Of a stretch of 64,000 nt of DNA, positions 19,575 through 30,827 are shown piece by piece. The position numbers and the translations under genes were made by a program. How positions within the stretch are numbered: position 1 is the first letter of the stretch; each line of letters opens with the position of its first letter. Below the pieces are notes generated by a model. The model had not been told where the DNA came from, made no database searches, and saw nothing but the letters and a program-made list of their open reading frames with translations. This DNA comes from an uncultured Ulvibacter sp. (GTDB lineage Bacteria > Bacteroidota > Bacteroidia > Flavobacteriales > Flavobacteriaceae), in assembly GCA_938041335.1 (NCBI GenBank), contig CALIAF010000008.1, forward strand, positions 1-64,000, read 5' to 3'.

Positions 19575-20489
19575 TTAGAAGTATCTAGGTGAACGTAATG
19601 CCTTTTTATTAAAGATAAGATCGAACGTTAAAATTACTTCGTGAGATGATGGTGCAACTACTCTGATATCACTGGTCACTGCATCATATGCATATCCAAT
19701 ACGTAATGTTGGTGTTGCTTGAAAACCTACAAGACCACTAAAAGAATCATCTAATCTGTAAGATGCTCCTAATTCAAATTTATCATAGAACAAAGCATTA
19801 AGGTTTCCGTCAAAAGATGTTGGTGCATCAAATGCAGATTTCACCATAACAGAAGGCTTTAGTTTAAAATTATCATTGACCTGAAACACATATCCTGCTG
19901 TAGCAAAATAATGATTGGTTTCTGATCCAAACTTAAGACCATTTTCTTCAAGGTGAACAGACCTTAACATATTAGGTACAGAAAGTCCTACATAAAAGTT
20001 GTCGGTATATAGAAAAGCTCCAGCTCCTACATTAGGGTAAGTAGCATTTACGTCTTGAGAGAAAAATGGATCATTATCATCCTGTAGTTCTAGATCTACT
20101 AGACCTACATCATGAAAAGTCGCTCCAGCTTTCAGTCCCAATGCTAGTCTTGTGTTTCCTCCCACTTGCAAGGTATATGAGAAGTCCGCATAAGCATTAG
20201 TTTCACTAATAGGCCCTAGTTCATCTTTTATTACTGAAAGACCAAGCCCTACATTGTCACCTACGGGTGCATGTCCCGAAAATGTGATTGTCTCTGGGGC
20301 ACCATCAAAACCAGACCACTGATTTCGATATAATGCGGTAAGAGATAATGCCTCTTTATTACCAGCATACGCCGGATTTACGACATTCATATTGTACATA
20401 TACTGCGTATATTGCGGATCTTGCTGTGCTGATGCCAATTGGGCAGTAAATCCAACAATTAGGAGTACTAATAACGTTCGTTTTTTCAT
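19575..20489 (-). CDS. PorP/SprF family type IX secretion system membrane protein
   Basis: QQDPQYTQYMYNMNVVNPAYAGNKEALSLTALYRNQWSGFDGAPETITFS is the family signature. Confidence 0.96.
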   Translation of the reverse strand: MKKRTLLVLLIVGFTAQLASAQQDPQYTQYMYNMNVVNPAYAGNKEALSLTALYRNQWSGFDGAPETITFSGHAPVGDNVGLGLSVIKDELGPISETNAYADFSYTLQVGGNTRLALGLKAGATFHDVGLVDLELQDDNDPFFSQDVNATYPNVGAGAFLYTDNFYVGLSVPNMLRSVHLEENGLKFGSETNHYFATAGYVFQVNDNFKLKPSVMVKSAFDAPTSFDGNLNALFYDKFELGASYRLDDSFSGLVGFQATPTLRIGYAYDAVTSDIRVVAPSSHEVILTFDLIFNKKALRSPRYF

Positions 20490-20515
20490 TATAGTTGCTT
20501 ATTAATATTAGTCAA

Positions 20516-23500
20516 TTATTTGTTTAAATAGATGAAACCTGTTAACGCTTCACCTTCTACTAAGTTTATTACATAATAGTAGTTACCTACAGGTAGTTCA
20601 CTCCCATCATCTGCTTGTCCTCGCCATTCATTTACATAATTAGCCAGTTCAAACACCATAAGTCCGTGGCGGTTAAATATGCTCACTTTTTCAATACCCG
20701 GGGCTACACTTAAAAATTCAAGATCCAAGTTATCATTTAGACCATCACCATCGGGTGATATACCCTGAGTAACAATACAGTTTTCATTATCAAAGAATCT
20801 TACAAAGATGTCGTCTGAGTCTAAACAACCCGCGCCATTTACTTCCACTTGATACAACCCTCTTTCTGTAATTTCTATGGTTGTTCCGGTTTCTCCAGCA
20901 ATTTCACCTCCATCTAAGAACCATCTATAGGTTACCGCATTAGGATCAGCTTCTGTAACAGTAGCTGTAAGTATTTCTATGTCGTTAGCACATTTTACAA
21001 CAACATCACCTGTCTCGTCCATTCTTGTTGCCGAAATGACTACTAGGGGCTGATCTAATAAAGTAATGTTTACCTCGTCTGAGTTGACACAGCCTTCAAT
21101 TGTAACTTCTACACTATAGGTTCCAGATGATGTCACAATAATCGTTGGTGTTGTTTCTCCAGTACTCCAAACAAAAGTTGCTGTAGTAGGATCTTCTCCA
21201 TCAATTTCTGGAATTATCTCAAATGAGTCTTCACCACATAAAGAGATGTCTCCTCCTACGTCAACATTAAAAGCAACGGCATTTACAAATACCTCATCTG
21301 TACTCATACAATTTTCGTTTGCCGTAACAATCACACTATAGGTTCCTTGATCTGTAACCGTTAACATTGCATCTGTTTCACCAACTATCTCAACCCCATC
21401 AATAAACCATTGATATGTGATATTCTCTAAAGCTGCCTCATTTAATGGTGTTGCATCTAACACGGCACTATCACCATCACAAATTAAAACATCTGGTCCT
21501 AATTCAATCTCAGGATTCTCAAAGAACTCAACAAAAATCTTGTCATTTAGCTCACAAGTCGTACCGTCAAACGTAACACTAACTTCATATTCTCCGGTTT
21601 CTGTTACTATTAAGGTGCTGCTTGTTTCGCCTGCAATAACTACATCATCCTGTAGCCATACATAGGTGGCACCATCAAACTCACCTGCATCAATAATAAT
21701 TTCTTCTCCATCACATAAAGCAAGACCACTTTCTAAGGTAATATCACCCCCAAGATCCAACTGTCCTAGGTCAAAACTTCCACCCGCTAAAAACACTGCA
21801 GAGTCAAATGCCGTATCAGACCTGTCTGCAATAACTAATTTTACGGTATAGATTTCGCCCACCATTACTGGAACGGACGCTGTTGTTAATGCGATAGTAA
21901 GACCATCAAACTCTATTGGCTGATTGTTTAGGTTGTCTGCCCAGTTACCAACATATAATTCAGGAAAATAATCTACCCCTTCATTTTCACCGCCACATAA
22001 GAATGTGTCTCTATGAATAGTTGCTGTACTTACTGGAACATTGTCCGACCCTTGAATAGACGCAATATTAACACCGCCAAATGGCGCTCCAGAAGTGTCT
22101 GGAATTCCTGGTCCTTTTACTAGAAATGCAAAACCATCTCTAAAGTTATCTGTACACTCAAATTCATCTTCATACTCTTCTGAAGCGAAGATAAAATCGA
22201 ATGTCACCAAGGGTATATTAGAAGAAAATTCAAACTCGAATACAGTTGCATTTTGAGTTGGCACCACGGTACCATACTGATTATCTAATATTGCTTGGAG
22301 ATCAGTATCTCCTCCCCAGCCTGCTCCAGTATTTGAGGTCCCTGTTTGCCCATTATCTCCTTCAGCAGATTCTGCAAATCCAGAAGATATAATAATACCA
22401 TCTTCTAGTTCAAATGCTGTTGTGCCTCTTTTAAAATAACCCCAACTACGTTGCGATAAATTCCCTACTCCAGAAGGATTCTCCTGTAAGTTTGTAAATT
22501 CTATATCCACAGTTCCACATCCACCTTGTTCTACAAATACTTGTTGAACAAGTTCTTCTGCCGTCAACGATGTTTCTGGATCATTAATACTGTTAACAAT
22601 GATTGTGTCAAAAGAATTCACACAAACATCGAATGTCGTATTCTGGAACGGCTCATTAGTAAAACTATACACTCTAATCCAATACGTATCGCCTGGAATA
22701 AAATCACTAGATTGGCTAGCATTTGCATCACTGCAATAAATTTCTGTAAGATTGTTACAGTCTGGCCCAGAATAAACAGCGTGAACTATGTCTGTAACAT
22801 CACCTACTATATTCAGCATACTCACACGATGTGCATTGTTTAACGCTGTAAAGGTAAACCAAACATCATCATCACCTGTTCCTGGACAAGCAGAAGTGAC
22901 TCCAGAATCTGTGGCACCCAATAAGGTCCCTGAAGTAAATAATACACAAGAATCATCTGCATTCACGCCAACATCTACTGCTCCATCGCATTCATCATTT
23001 GTCGGCGGTGGTGGTGGAATAAATGAAGCAATACAAAGGTCAAATGTTGCCATTTCTAATGGATTAGTTCCATTAGACCAAATACGAATGTAATAGGTCT
23101 CTCCTATAGTTAATCCTGTGGCAAAACTATCATTATCATCGTTACAAAACAATTGCGTTAAGTTATCGCAATCTGCACCTTCATAAACAGCATGTACCAA
23201 ATTATTGGTGCCATTCATAATATTTAAAATGGCAATAGTATGTATTTCAGTTGTGGCAACAAAAGTATACCAAACATCATCATTTGCCGTTCCTACACAG
23301 TCATTTGGTACGTTAGACATTGTAGCTCCGCCTATGGTTCCTGGATTAAGTAAAGTACATTGATCGTCCATATTTACCAAGGCTGGTACTGCTTGTAAAT
23401 CACACTCATCATTTGGTGGTGGTGGTGGTGGCACAACACAAGTAATTTCTATGTTATAATTGCCCGAAGCTCCTCCAAATCCATTTACATAAAACAAGTA

Positions 23501-24289
23501 GTTTGTAGAGGCATCAGACTCAAATACTAATTGAGAATTATTTCCTGCTCCACAAGCGGCAAAGTTATCATCATTACCAGCTACACATACTTGACCAAAA
23601 CAGTTACCCGAAAACACCTGTAATTGTGTGTCAAAATCTGAACCACATAAAGAAACGGTTACTATATCGCCAGTACCTGCAAAACTATACCAGACCCCTG
23701 GTGCTGAGCCATTATTAAAAATACCACATAAATCTGTTGGTTCATCTGTTTCTGTAGCTCCCAAGGTTGTTGCAAAAAAACTATCTCCACAAGTAATGTC
23801 AATAGCATCATCACATAAATCATTCATCACTGGTGGTGGTGGTGGTGTACAAGAGACACTTAATTCGTAATCACCTGTAGCGGTACCAAAACCAAAAACA
23901 TAAACAAGGTAGTTTGTAGATGCATCGGATGCAAAAGTTAATTCAGATTGTAACCCACAAGCATCGTCATTACCTCCAACACAAACGAGTCCAAAACAAT
24001 TTCCAGAGTACACCCTTATCTTAGTGTCATAGGCTCCCAAAGAACAGAGAGACAAAGTTACTAGATCGCCTGTCCCTGCAAAACTATACCAATTTCCGGC
24101 AGCCCCATTTGCAGTCCCACAACCATCCTCTGGAGAGGTAGTGATAGTTGACATATCTGTATTTCCTTGAATCACATCATCACAAGCTATCGATATAGCA
24201 TCGTCACAAAGATCATTGGCTGGGGCCTGCGCTTGAACCTGCAGCCCTATAATGGCAATGATAAAACTGAAAAGTAATTTTTTAATCAT
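20516..24289 (-). CDS. Large secreted protein with T9SS type B (gliding-motility-associated) C-terminal sorting domain
   Basis: Signal peptide; repeated NDLCDDAI...WYSFAGTGD...YDTKIRVYSGNC..CVGGNDD...SDASTNYLVYVFGF modules; C-term GISPDGDGLNDNLDL...VSIFNRHGLMVFE...LPVGNYYYVI. Confidence 0.95.
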   Translation of the reverse strand: MIKKLLFSFIIAIIGLQVQAQAPANDLCDDAISIACDDVIQGNTDMSTITTSPEDGCGTANGAAGNWYSFAGTGDLVTLSLCSLGAYDTKIRVYSGNCFGLVCVGGNDDACGLQSELTFASDASTNYLVYVFGFGTATGDYELSVSCTPPPPPVMNDLCDDAIDITCGDSFFATTLGATETDEPTDLCGIFNNGSAPGVWYSFAGTGDIVTVSLCGSDFDTQLQVFSGNCFGQVCVAGNDDNFAACGAGNNSQLVFESDASTNYLFYVNGFGGASGNYNIEITCVVPPPPPPNDECDLQAVPALVNMDDQCTLLNPGTIGGATMSNVPNDCVGTANDDVWYTFVATTEIHTIAILNIMNGTNNLVHAVYEGADCDNLTQLFCNDDNDSFATGLTIGETYYIRIWSNGTNPLEMATFDLCIASFIPPPPPTNDECDGAVDVGVNADDSCVLFTSGTLLGATDSGVTSACPGTGDDDVWFTFTALNNAHRVSMLNIVGDVTDIVHAVYSGPDCNNLTEIYCSDANASQSSDFIPGDTYWIRVYSFTNEPFQNTTFDVCVNSFDTIIVNSINDPETSLTAEELVQQVFVEQGGCGTVDIEFTNLQENPSGVGNLSQRSWGYFKRGTTAFELEDGIIISSGFAESAEGDNGQTGTSNTGAGWGGDTDLQAILDNQYGTVVPTQNATVFEFEFSSNIPLVTFDFIFASEEYEDEFECTDNFRDGFAFLVKGPGIPDTSGAPFGGVNIASIQGSDNVPVSTATIHRDTFLCGGENEGVDYFPELYVGNWADNLNNQPIEFDGLTIALTTASVPVMVGEIYTVKLVIADRSDTAFDSAVFLAGGSFDLGQLDLGGDITLESGLALCDGEEIIIDAGEFDGATYVWLQDDVVIAGETSSTLIVTETGEYEVSVTFDGTTCELNDKIFVEFFENPEIELGPDVLICDGDSAVLDATPLNEAALENITYQWFIDGVEIVGETDAMLTVTDQGTYSVIVTANENCMSTDEVFVNAVAFNVDVGGDISLCGEDSFEIIPEIDGEDPTTATFVWSTGETTPTIIVTSSGTYSVEVTIEGCVNSDEVNITLLDQPLVVISATRMDETGDVVVKCANDIEILTATVTEADPNAVTYRWFLDGGEIAGETGTTIEITERGLYQVEVNGAGCLDSDDIFVRFFDNENCIVTQGISPDGDGLNDNLDLEFLSVAPGIEKVSIFNRHGLMVFELANYVNEWRGQADDGSELPVGNYYYVINLVEGEALTGFIYLNK

Positions 24290-24408
24290 AAACTTGATTT
24301 TAGATTTAAAACACTAATGTATTTAATATTATAGCATTCGCAATAGAAGTATGGTTTTTTTAGATAAAAAGCAAAATATCAATGCTCACCAAACTAATTT
24401 GCATCTAC

Positions 24409-27400
24409 TTAATCTTCTCTATTTAAATATACCCAACCACTTACTTCTCTGCCATATGCAGGATCATCATTCTCTAGCATAATCACATAGAAATAGGTTC
24501 CAGTTGGTAATTCATCTCCTTCATTGGTTTGACCTCCCCATTGGTTCACGTAATCCAATTGTTCGTATATAGCTCTTCCGTGTCTGTTAAAAATTTGGAA
24601 TAACTCAATCCCGGAGCGATCATCTAAAAATTGTAAGTCTAATGTATCATTCATACCATCTCCATTAGGAGAGATTCCTTCGGAAATAATACAATTATCA
24701 ACATCGTACAATGAAATATCAATGGTGTCTGTACCAATACAAGTTCCATTTAAGACATTCACGGTATACGCCGTGGCACCAATGGTGCCAGCTGGTACTT
24801 GAACTATAATTGAACTTCCCGTTTCATTAGGAATAATATTCCCATCCTGATCTAACCACTCATAGGCTAAGTCGCCATCTACATCTACTGTTGCGAATAT
24901 AGTGGTATCCATATCTGGACAGGTCTGGAAGTCTGCACCTAAAGTGACTATTGGATTTGCTAAATATTCTATCCCGATAGAAGATTCTACCGTACAAACA
25001 TCTACCATAATCGTGAGCGTGTACAACCCAGTCGTATCTACGGTAATCGTAGGTGTAGTTTCACCTGTACTCCATAAATAAGTGATTCCTGTAGTGTCTC
25101 CCGAAATGTTAGGTACAATCTCAAATGGATCATCACCTTCACAGAAAGACTCATCCATTCCTAAGTCAAGGATTGGAGCATCAAAAACAGTTACTTCGGT
25201 GGTATAGACATTTGTACCACATACCGGCGCAAATACTTCTAAGGTATAAACCCCTGCTGCTGTTGGCACAAAAATAGCATCTGTTGAAACAACTGTTCCA
25301 GCCGCATCTTGCCACTCATAGGTCACTCCTGTTAAATCCACATCAGGATTTGTTGGTGTTCCATCGATTGCTGGGAAGTCTTCATTTGAACAAATTTCAA
25401 ACAATGCTGGCAGGTTAATTCCTAAATCAATATTAAGTCCTATTTCAATATTAAATTGTGTGATACTAAAGCAATTAGGTTGATTTAGTCTCTCCACACG
25501 TACCCAGATAGTTTCTGGATCTACCATATTTGTATACATTGTAGGGTCTGCAATAGCGTTTTCGCCATTCATTGCATCATCTTCTGTGGTATAGAATGTA
25601 ATCGTGAAGTCTGCTGGGCTTAAACCATTTAAAATCATATCATTCTGAGTGGTTAAGTCATAAATTGCAAACCCATCTTCGTCATCGTCACAACCTATAA
25701 TGTCATCTGGCATTTCAATATCTGGCGGTGTTCCTTCAAAATACAGCCCTATATCATCGATAGCATAATCATTTCCGCAGGCGCCGAAAACGACGTTTTC
25801 TAACACTAATTCTAGCGTTGTATTCGTTCCGGAATTAAATTCTAAAACAAAACGTTGCCAGTCTACGTCAGATTGGTTTTCAATATCACCAGTGTTAGAA
25901 GACGCTAATGTTGCACCTCCAGAAGTTTCAAATCTGTAATCAAAATTTGTTGGGTCTCCAGTACCTGGGCAGATATTAGAATCTGTGTCGTACATTGTGG
26001 TGGCCCAAACAACAAAAAAGTAATCGGTATTTGGCACTACGGTAATCTCTCTTCTATAAAATTCTGATCCTGCTGGTGAGTTACTTGCATTTATTATTAG
26101 TGCGTTTCCATCTGTATCATCTTCTGTATGATCTTCAAGACCTACATGCCAGCCATTATTTATGGGGCTTAATCCATTTTGGACCGAATACTCAGCTTCA
26201 TCCAGCTGTCCACTTCCATCAAATACAAATGGTGCTGGAAGGAAAGCGTGATCTACTGGTGAAGTACCTTGACCAAAACCTTCAAAGAATTGCGCATCCG
26301 TACAGTCAAAATCACCACAGGTTGTGGTTCTTGTAATCACCACGTCTTCAGAATAAACCGCCTCGACACCATCTGCATCTATAGTAGTTAATACCGCAGA
26401 ATATGTAGCACTAGATGTTTCAGGACACACGGTGATCATAAGATCTGTACCTAAGACCGTACCGTCTTCATCTTGCCACTCAAAAGTAGTACTTATAGCA
26501 GGGTCAACTGGACCGTTAGGGATAAAACGCCAAGTTTCATTAGTTGCCTCCCAAGCTCCGGTATTTCTACCATCTGGAACACTAAATTCTGTTAAATCAT
26601 TCCCCATCAAACCTAGAGTCGCAAGACCATCATTCCAACCTGGACAGGAAGGTTTGTTGATTAGGTTTACATCAATAATATTTAATCCTTCAAACAAGAT
26701 AATTTGCTGTGTGGTAGTAAAGCCTGGGTTACAAGCACCACCAAAATGTTCTACTTCATTAAAATTAAGAACAAACAATCTACTTCCCGGCTCCCCCGAA
26801 ATAAAATAATTAATTTGAGCTGGATCAGGGATTTCATTCGGGTCCATATCGTGATAGGCCCCATAGATAGTATTTAACGGAAAGTTGCCATTAGTAACTG
26901 GTAGCTGATCTCCTGGGCCGGAGTTCCATCCATTAAAGCCACCTGCTAAAGTCAGGTCAAATGAAATTTGCCCATTTGGACCTATTACTAAACTTGAATA
27001 ATCCGTTCCAAAATAGTTGAATGTAAAAGGTATATTTATAACACCAGACCACTCATCGTCATCAATAATATTAGTTGGAGTTCCACCATCTATAGGTGGC
27101 ACATCACATATAGGACCATTAATTTCATAAGATGTAGTTGATAGTCCTGGCAATGAACCACTCACAAAACTTGCCTCTAAATCAACACAGTTCTGCTCAC
27201 AATCTATTTCCATATCTTCAGACACTATCAATATGTCATAGCATTCTATCAAACAAGCAAACGTAAATGCTTCACTTGTGATTACACAATTAGGATCACC
27301 TGGGTCTAAACTGAATGTTACAACGGTATCATTTGCTGTATATGGCCCAAAAGTTACAATGCCCGCGGCCGCAATATTTTGAGGTGCAGATCCTTGGTCA

Positions 27401-29103
27401 TCCGTTATTGTTAACCCATTTCCAGACCCTATGTCTGACACGTTTACATCTACTGTAAACTCGGCTGGGTCATCACAATCACCAATAACTGTATAGGTAG
27501 CTTCTGGCTCAGTACATTCAAGACAAATAACAGTATAATCTATTGGCTCATCAATATTCCCGTCTGCACAACTCACGCTTTGATCACTTTGTATTAAAAA
27601 TGAGATAGAGTTACCTGATGCTGTAAAAACAAGACCGGTTAAGTCTCCGTTATTCCCGTTAGGACTCGCTGCATTTAGATTTGTAATTCCATCAGAATCT
27701 AATACGATTAATACATCGTCAGGATCCTCTACAATACCAGAATTAATTACAAGACGCAATGGGAAAGCCGTATCTCCTTGAAAGAAGTTTTGAAATGTAC
27801 TGTCATTATCATAGCAATACGAGCTATTAAAGTTACCATCTGCACAAACAATATCAACCAAACCTTCACGAATACATAGGTCAAAAGTCACATCATTTGT
27901 AATTCCATTTGCAGCGGTATAAACTCTAATAAAATAAGTTTGTCCTACTATAAGGCCTTGCACTGTACTTTGATCTCCATCACTACAAGCAATTTCAACT
28001 AAAGCATCACAAGTACCTTCATATACTCCGTGCACTAAATCATCAGGAGCGCCCATAATATTTTGTAATTCTATAATCTGAATTTCAGATAATGCAACAA
28101 ACTCAAACCAGACATCGTCGTTAGCAACTCCTGGGCATGCAGTAGCCACATTAGAACCTGTAGCACCAGCCAATGTACCTTGTGTAATCAAATTACAAAA
28201 CTCATCTGGATTAACTACAGCGTCTATCGCCTGATCACATTCATCATTTATAGGTGGTGGTGGTGGTGTTGTACATGTTATTGTTAATTCATAATCTCCA
28301 GTAGAGCTTCCAAACCCAAATACATAAATTAGGTAATTGGTAGATGCATCTGACACGAATGTAAATTCAGATTGCAATCCACATGAATCATCATTACCAC
28401 CTACACAGGCCAAAGAAAAGCAATTACCTGAGTATACTCTAATTTTGGTATCATAGTTAGACCCACCACATAAAGAGAGATCAATAATATCTCCATTACC
28501 CATAAAACTATACCAATTTCCTGGAGCTCCGTTTGGAGTACCACAACCATCTTCTGGAGAAGTTGCATTAGTAGAATTATCTGTAAAACCTGTAACTACA
28601 TCACCGCAGCTAATGGGTATTGCATCTTCACACAAATCATTTTCTGTAGGTGGTGGTGGTGGTGCACAAGTAACTTCTATAGTATAGTCTCCTACGGCTG
28701 TATTAAACCCAAAAACGTAGAATAAGTAATTAGTACTAGCATCACTAGTAAAAGTAATTTCTGATTGCGCGCCACAGTCATCGTCTGTACCATCAATACA
28801 AGCCGGACCGTTACAGTTTCCTGAAAAAATTTGAAGTTTGGTATCATACGTTGAGGCACAAAGGGATACCGTAATATTATCTCCAGTACCTGCAAAAGAG
28901 TACCAAACTCCTGGTGCCGCTTCTCCTGTACCACAAAAAGCAGTGATTTCACCTATTTCTGTTGCCTCGGTAGTGCTTCCCATAACTAGATCACCACAAA
29001 CAATGACAGCGGCATTTTCACACAAGTCATTCGCTGGTACTTGAGCAAAAGTTATAAAAGAAGAGAAAATAAAAGTAAGTCCTAGGAGTAAATTTTTTAT
29101 CAT
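24409..29103 (-). CDS. Large secreted protein with T9SS type B C-terminal sorting domain (paralog of the neighbour)
   Basis: Same N-terminal modules; C-term GISPNGDGMNDTLDLQFLDD...FQIFNRHGRAIYEQ...LPTGTYFYVI. Confidence 0.95.
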   Translation of the reverse strand: MIKNLLLGLTFIFSSFITFAQVPANDLCENAAVIVCGDLVMGSTTEATEIGEITAFCGTGEAAPGVWYSFAGTGDNITVSLCASTYDTKLQIFSGNCNGPACIDGTDDDCGAQSEITFTSDASTNYLFYVFGFNTAVGDYTIEVTCAPPPPPTENDLCEDAIPISCGDVVTGFTDNSTNATSPEDGCGTPNGAPGNWYSFMGNGDIIDLSLCGGSNYDTKIRVYSGNCFSLACVGGNDDSCGLQSEFTFVSDASTNYLIYVFGFGSSTGDYELTITCTTPPPPPINDECDQAIDAVVNPDEFCNLITQGTLAGATGSNVATACPGVANDDVWFEFVALSEIQIIELQNIMGAPDDLVHGVYEGTCDALVEIACSDGDQSTVQGLIVGQTYFIRVYTAANGITNDVTFDLCIREGLVDIVCADGNFNSSYCYDNDSTFQNFFQGDTAFPLRLVINSGIVEDPDDVLIVLDSDGITNLNAASPNGNNGDLTGLVFTASGNSISFLIQSDQSVSCADGNIDEPIDYTVICLECTEPEATYTVIGDCDDPAEFTVDVNVSDIGSGNGLTITDDQGSAPQNIAAAGIVTFGPYTANDTVVTFSLDPGDPNCVITSEAFTFACLIECYDILIVSEDMEIDCEQNCVDLEASFVSGSLPGLSTTSYEINGPICDVPPIDGGTPTNIIDDDEWSGVINIPFTFNYFGTDYSSLVIGPNGQISFDLTLAGGFNGWNSGPGDQLPVTNGNFPLNTIYGAYHDMDPNEIPDPAQINYFISGEPGSRLFVLNFNEVEHFGGACNPGFTTTQQIILFEGLNIIDVNLINKPSCPGWNDGLATLGLMGNDLTEFSVPDGRNTGAWEATNETWRFIPNGPVDPAISTTFEWQDEDGTVLGTDLMITVCPETSSATYSAVLTTIDADGVEAVYSEDVVITRTTTCGDFDCTDAQFFEGFGQGTSPVDHAFLPAPFVFDGSGQLDEAEYSVQNGLSPINNGWHVGLEDHTEDDTDGNALIINASNSPAGSEFYRREITVVPNTDYFFVVWATTMYDTDSNICPGTGDPTNFDYRFETSGGATLASSNTGDIENQSDVDWQRFVLEFNSGTNTTLELVLENVVFGACGNDYAIDDIGLYFEGTPPDIEMPDDIIGCDDDEDGFAIYDLTTQNDMILNGLSPADFTITFYTTEDDAMNGENAIADPTMYTNMVDPETIWVRVERLNQPNCFSITQFNIEIGLNIDLGINLPALFEICSNEDFPAIDGTPTNPDVDLTGVTYEWQDAAGTVVSTDAIFVPTAAGVYTLEVFAPVCGTNVYTTEVTVFDAPILDLGMDESFCEGDDPFEIVPNISGDTTGITYLWSTGETTPTITVDTTGLYTLTIMVDVCTVESSIGIEYLANPIVTLGADFQTCPDMDTTIFATVDVDGDLAYEWLDQDGNIIPNETGSSIIVQVPAGTIGATAYTVNVLNGTCIGTDTIDISLYDVDNCIISEGISPNGDGMNDTLDLQFLDDRSGIELFQIFNRHGRAIYEQLDYVNQWGGQTNEGDELPTGTYFYVIMLENDDPAYGREVSGWVYLNRED

Positions 29104-29829
29104 GATAGTCTACCTAATAAATTTTTAAGAGCACTAAAATATTGAAAATTTAGGACTAACAACAATTAGTTAGACAAAATTGTTGTACTGTGAGATAATT
29201 AGGATAAAGTGTGAAAGAAATGTTAACAATGAACCAGAAATATGAGAATTTTAAGAGCACTTCAAAAATTCTAATGAATTTTTAGACGCTTTAAATTAAT
29301 TAAAATTAACACTATTTAAACGAGTCATTTTAATATTTATTCAATCTAACAATTGATAAGGTAACAATTATCAGTGGTGATCTGAGGGCAAAAAAACTTT
29401 ACAATAAAAGTGTTGAAAAATTGAATGAAAACTGATAATGATATTTATACTACATATTTTACATACGGATGGCAATAATGAACTAATGAATCGCAATACA
29501 CGTGTAAGCTGAATTATAAGCCTGGATATTTAATGAGGTAAATCCTTTAAAAAACACTTTGACACTAAGGCATATACTTTGTTCTTTTTAGTAATGTTTT
29601 TACCATAAAGACGTGCTTCCTTAATTTTATGAAGAATATGAATTATACCTCCTATTATTGCAAAGAACAGCAAAAGTGTTAGTACATAAAGAAAAAAACT
29701 GGTTAGCATAGCACAAGTATACCGAGATCAGAATAGAATTCTATTAATCATAAAGAATAAAGACTGTTGCTAAAGGTTGTTTTCGTTAAACACCAAATCA
29801 ACTGCGACAAAAGACATTTGTATTAATTG

Positions 29830-30765
29830 TTATGTAATTTCAAAAATTCCATATACTGGAAAATGATCACTCACACCACCTAAATACTTTGGCCCTGCAT
29901 AAGTTCTAAAGGGATTGCCCTTGTATTTACCTTCTCGAATCACAACCGAAGCGGCATTAAATATAGCTGCTTTCTCAAAAGAAAATGGGTTATCGTAAGT
30001 TTTCATAAAATTATTTGAAACCAAAATCTGGTCAAATAAATTCCATTGTCCTTTGTATGAAGTGCTTCCCTGATCACGAGTTAGTAACATTTGCATTGGA
30101 TTGTAAAAATCGGCGTCCATTAAATGCGTAACGCTATTACTTTGTGGGTCATCATTAAAATCACCCATCACAATAATTCGTGCTTCGGGTTCTGTGCTTT
30201 TTATTTTTGAAATTACCTCTCTATTTTTCTTAGCAGCTGCTAATCGTTTAGGGGCGGTTTCCTTTTCACCCGCTCGTCTAGATGGCCAGTGATTTACTAA
30301 TACATGTACTCGTTGTCCTTCAAGCTCTCCTGTAACATGTAATATATCACGAGTAAAATCTGGTTTGCCTTGGGAAGTTTCTAAAGGTAAAAAAACGGCC
30401 TCACTTGACAACACTTTAAAAAAGGCAGATCTATATAGTAACGCCGTGTCAATGCCTCGCTCATCTGGAGCATCAAAATGCACAAAAGAATACCCTAACT
30501 CCTTTAAATGTGGAGCGTCCACCAATCGCTGCATTACACTTGCATTTTCTACCTCGGCAACGCCAACTAATACTGGCTTGTACGGATTATCCCCTTGCCC
30601 AATACTCGTAATGACACTTCCTAATTTTCGGACTTTTGAAGCCAGCCTATGTTCCGTCCATTTAGCATCGCCTTTAGGAGTAAATGTGTCATCCATTTTT
30701 TCAGGATCATTGACAGTATCAAAAAGGTTCTCTAGATTATAAAAAGCAATGGTGTAGCGACTCAT
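29830..30765 (-). CDS. Endonuclease/exonuclease/phosphatase family protein
   Basis: FYNLENLFD, VEVEN-type AEVENASV, VNHWPSRRAGE, VMGDFNDDP, GVSDHFPVYG. Confidence 0.93.
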   Translation of the reverse strand: MSRYTIAFYNLENLFDTVNDPEKMDDTFTPKGDAKWTEHRLASKVRKLGSVITSIGQGDNPYKPVLVGVAEVENASVMQRLVDAPHLKELGYSFVHFDAPDERGIDTALLYRSAFFKVLSSEAVFLPLETSQGKPDFTRDILHVTGELEGQRVHVLVNHWPSRRAGEKETAPKRLAAAKKNREVISKIKSTEPEARIIVMGDFNDDPQSNSVTHLMDADFYNPMQMLLTRDQGSTSYKGQWNLFDQILVSNNFMKTYDNPFSFEKAAIFNAASVVIREGKYKGNPFRTYAGPKYLGGVSDHFPVYGIFEIT

Positions 30766-30827
30766 GATTTTAAAAAAGTTTTCAGTGAAAATAGCGGTGG
30801 CAGTAACATGTAATTACTAGCTTTTTG

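Noticed and set aside
22980-28700. GGT-rich tracts and regularly spaced repeats considered as a CRISPR-like or microsatellite array
   Set aside because: Spacing is hundreds of bp, tracts are in-frame proline linkers between protein modules, no cas genes.
21417-28952. Several ORFs inside the two type-B T9SS genes (e.g. 22788..23093, 26432..26809, 28692..28952)
   Set aside because: Out-of-frame or antisense to long, repeat-supported coding sequences.
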